NCBI GenBank assembly: GCA_003154025.1
Contig: PMCE01000544.1
Location: 1-23,986, forward strand
Reading direction: 5' to 3'
DNA: 23,986 nucleotides
Source: Syntrophaceae bacterium
GTDB lineage: Bacteria; Desulfobacterota; SM23-61
The position numbers were made by a program, and so were the translations under genes. Numbering within the stretch: the first letter of the stretch is position 1; every line of letters starts with the position of its first letter. Of this stretch, positions 22,247-23,986 are shown piece by piece. The notes beneath the pieces were generated by a model, which worked only from the letters and a program-made list of their open reading frames with translations, ran no database searches and was not told the origin of the DNA.

Positions 22247-22705
22247 ATGCCCATTCGCAAAGCCAAAATCAGTGATGTTCGGGGTATTCAGAAGCTCATC
22301 GAGGCGGCAGCCAAAAATGGGGAAATGCTCCCCCGTTCGCTCAGTGAACTGTACGACAACCTACGCGATTCCTATGTGTACGTGGAAAACGGCCAGGAGG
22401 GGATCGTCGGTACCTGTGCCATGCACATCTGCTGGGAAGACCTGGCTGAGGTCCGTTCCCTTGTCGTCCAGGAGGCCTCCCAGCACCGGGGAATTGGAAG
22501 CAAACTCATAGAAGCCTGTCTCTCCGAAGCCATCAGCCTGGGCCTTTACCGGATCTTCGCTCTGACTTACCGGCCTGGCTTTTTTCAGAAGCATGGCTTC
22601 AAGGTGGTAGACAAGTCCATGCTTCCGCATAAGATATGGGCCGACTGCGTCAAGTGCGTCAAATTCCCCGAATGCGATGAGGTGGCTGTACTCTTGGAGG
22701 TTTAA
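22247..22705 (+). CDS. GNAT N-acetyltransferase, short-form N-acetylglutamate-synthase-like
   Basis: A 152-residue GNAT enzyme. The acetyl-CoA-binding motif A is visible as VRSLVVQEASQHRGIGSKLIEACL, with the pyrophosphate loop HRGIGS. The later region YRPGFFQKHGFKVVDKSMLPHKIWADCVKCVKFPECDEVAV carries the HGF turn and the Cys-containing KIWxDCxxCxxFPxCDE segment. That segment is typical of short ArgA-type amino-acid acetyltransferases involved in arginine synthesis. No kinase-like domain is present, as expected for the short form. The assignment to glutamate as substrate is a family inference. The gene follows recN after a repeat-filled gap. Confidence 0.88.
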   Translation: MPIRKAKISDVRGIQKLIEAAAKNGEMLPRSLSELYDNLRDSYVYVENGQEGIVGTCAMHICWEDLAEVRSLVVQEASQHRGIGSKLIEACLSEAISLGLYRIFALTYRPGFFQKHGFKVVDKSMLPHKIWADCVKCVKFPECDEVAVLLEV

Positions 22706-22827
22706 GGGAGCATTGTCATGGCGGCAACCTCCTTCGTTGTGAAACCATAAAGGGGTTTACACTTACCCAAATAATTATCCAAATTAAATAATTTCAAAAA
22801 GTTACAAATTTTATTGAAAAAAATGGC

Positions 22828-22857
22828 TTGACAGGTATCCTTTTTTCGTGGTACACG
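22828..22857 (+). promoter_or_regulatory. Possible promoter of the M23 peptidase gene
   Basis: A consensus TTGACA (22828-22833) is followed after 18 bases by TACACG (22852-22857), a weak -10. It sits in an A/T-rich stretch 110 bases before the peptidase start, leaving a long leader with a strong hairpin. Confidence 0.5.
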
Positions 22858-22895
22858 ATGCCCTCAATGGGGTTAAGAGCCACGGTGGGTGGTTA

Positions 22896-22936
22896 TCGGG
22901 GGGAAAATGGGAAACGGTCCGCTTTAGACCCCCCGA
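22896..22936 (+). promoter_or_regulatory. G/C-rich hairpin in the leader of the M23 peptidase gene
   Basis: TCGGGGGG (22896-22903) and CCCCCCGA (22929-22936) form a perfect 8-bp stem enclosing 25 bases, followed by AAAAATATAG. It lies between the promoter and the start codon. It is not a terminator because no T-run follows. I could not match it to a known riboswitch. Confidence 0.45.
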
Positions 22937-22966
22937 AAAATATAGTCGGGCTTTTGGAGATTGGGT

Positions 22967-23947
22967 TTGGGTAAAAAACAATACACCGTTTTGGTTTTTT
23001 CCCAGCAGGCCGCCAGGGTCAAGAAATTTATTCTATCCCCGCTGGCTCTAAAAGTTGCAGTGACCGCCTTGGTCCTCCTCCTCTCCGTCTCCGGATATCT
23101 GGTCTATGATTATGTCTCCTACCAGAAAAAAATCCTTGACGTGAGGGAACTCCGCAGCGAACTGAACTCGCAACAAGTTGAAATTCAATCATTTTTAGAA
23201 AAAATCTCTCTCCTGGAAGAACAGTTGAGTCGTCTCAAACTGGTGGAAGAGCAGGTCAAGAAGGACTTCCGGGAGGTCCAGGACTTAAAGAAGGAAAAAA
23301 AGGTCAAGAAGCTTTCTCCTCCTCCTGGCCAGTCTCAGAAAACTTCTCAGCTATCCCTGGCCTCGGAGCCCAAACAGCAACCGGCCCATTTCAGGGGAGA
23401 AGAAGTCACCATCCTGGAGAAGGAGAGGCCCCGGCTGGTCAGCCGTTTGCATATGGAACTCATAGAGCTTTCCAAAGAAGCCTTCCAGCGGGAGCAAACC
23501 CTGAAGGAACTCCGTGAATTCCTCCAGGCCCAAAAATCGGTCCTGCTTTCCATCCCCTCCCTCTGGCCGGTAATCGGGCGGATCTCCTCGACCTTCGGAG
23601 AAACCCGCCTCAATTCCTCCTCCGGCGGGACAAGGCCTCACATGGGGGTCGACATATGCGCCCCCACGGGGACGGCGATCATGGCTCCGGCGGAAGGAAT
23701 CGTGATGATCGCCGGACGGGAAGCGGAGTACGGCCGTCTGGTCTGCCTCGACCACGGTCATGGCTTCACCACCATGTTCGGCCACCTCAATGAGATCCAG
23801 GTGAAAATCGGGGACCGAATCCAGGCGGGCCAGGTCTTGGGAACCGTGGGTACCTCGGGAAATACCACCGGCCCCCACCTCCACTATGAAGTAAGGATCT
23901 ACGGACAGCCGGTCAACCCTTATTCCTACCTTACCAAGACCCTGTAG
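22967..23947 (+). CDS. Membrane-anchored M23 family metallopeptidase (LytM domain)
   Basis: A 326-residue protein: short basic N-terminus, one transmembrane helix (about residues 27-48), a periplasmic coiled coil (about 50-115), a Lys/Pro/Gln-rich linker, a second helical stretch (about 145-195), then a complete M23 domain. Zinc ligands are visible in HMGVD (His225, Asp229) and PHLHYE (His306 in the second His position), with GHL and GTSGNTTGPHLH as expected. It probably cleaves peptidoglycan cross-bridges or activates amidases. The TTG at 22967 is chosen because GGAGA lies seven bases upstream; a TTG two codons earlier is too close to it. The leader hairpin may influence translation. Confidence 0.93.
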   Translation: MGKKQYTVLVFSQQAARVKKFILSPLALKVAVTALVLLLSVSGYLVYDYVSYQKKILDVRELRSELNSQQVEIQSFLEKISLLEEQLSRLKLVEEQVKKDFREVQDLKKEKKVKKLSPPPGQSQKTSQLSLASEPKQQPAHFRGEEVTILEKERPRLVSRLHMELIELSKEAFQREQTLKELREFLQAQKSVLLSIPSLWPVIGRISSTFGETRLNSSSGGTRPHMGVDICAPTGTAIMAPAEGIVMIAGREAEYGRLVCLDHGHGFTTMFGHLNEIQVKIGDRIQAGQVLGTVGTSGNTTGPHLHYEVRIYGQPVNPYSYLTKTL

Positions 23948-23986
23948 ATTTCCCTTTTCCAGACGGGTAAAATATGATATTTTAAG

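Noticed and set aside
22858..22960. Leader of the M23 gene as a c-di-GMP or c-di-AMP riboswitch
   Set aside because: The conserved core words of those classes, as I know them, are not present; only a hairpin can be supported.
1..23986. CRISPR arrays, tRNA/rRNA genes, transposases, phage genes
   Set aside because: No regularly spaced repeats, cloverleaf-like sequences or recognisable mobile-element proteins were seen on either strand.

Overview
The window looks like a chromosomal segment of a Gram-negative bacterium of the former Deltaproteobacteria (Desulfobacterota, Syntrophobacterales-like). This is inferred from gene content, namely a nadK-recN-NAGS/GNAT-M23 order, an IHF/HU gene beside a 32-residue COX24-like gene, LolA-like and beta-barrel envelope proteins, and several Spy/CpxP-type proteins. 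No rRNA, tRNA, CRISPR array or insertion sequence was seen.

Positions 1-9721 (all minus strand) form an envelope/stress cluster. Read in transcription order it holds two Spy/CpxP/ZraP-like periplasmic proteins, an unrecognised membrane protein, a LolD/MacB-like ATPase with an FtsX-type permease, a LolA-like carrier, an outer-membrane beta-barrel and an exported NifX-like protein. These are followed by an ECF sigma factor, its zinc-binding membrane anti-sigma factor, a CnrX/CpxP-like sensor and a second ABC permease plus ATPase that runs off the window. The layout suggests a sigma-controlled, metal- or envelope-stress-responsive system next to a complete inner-membrane/periplasm/outer-membrane export route.

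Positions 9860-10930 are sparse: a small exported Cys-containing protein, a stretch with strong inverted repeats, and a frameshifted, truncated chromate-transporter remnant.

Positions 10931-14470 (minus strand) are the most striking part. Two fluoride (crcB-motif) riboswitch aptamers are legible. One precedes a dynamin-like GTPase gene and has a sigma-70-type promoter directly upstream. The other lies between the GTPase gene and a cation/proton antiporter plus universal stress protein pair. The first has a readable translational expression platform in which mutually exclusive helices hide or release the GTPase ribosome binding site. This puts a membrane-remodelling-type GTPase under predicted fluoride-induced control, an association I do not recall among known fluoride-riboswitch genes.

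Positions 14555-15460 hold a second ECF sigma factor with a soluble zinc-binding anti-sigma factor. A GNA1162/DUF799-type lipoprotein gene follows (15842-16570).

Positions 16895-23947 are mostly housekeeping: a small coiled-coil protein, IHF/HU, the COX24-like peptide, RarA, NAD kinase, RecN, an N-acetylglutamate-synthase-like GNAT and a membrane-anchored M23 peptidase.
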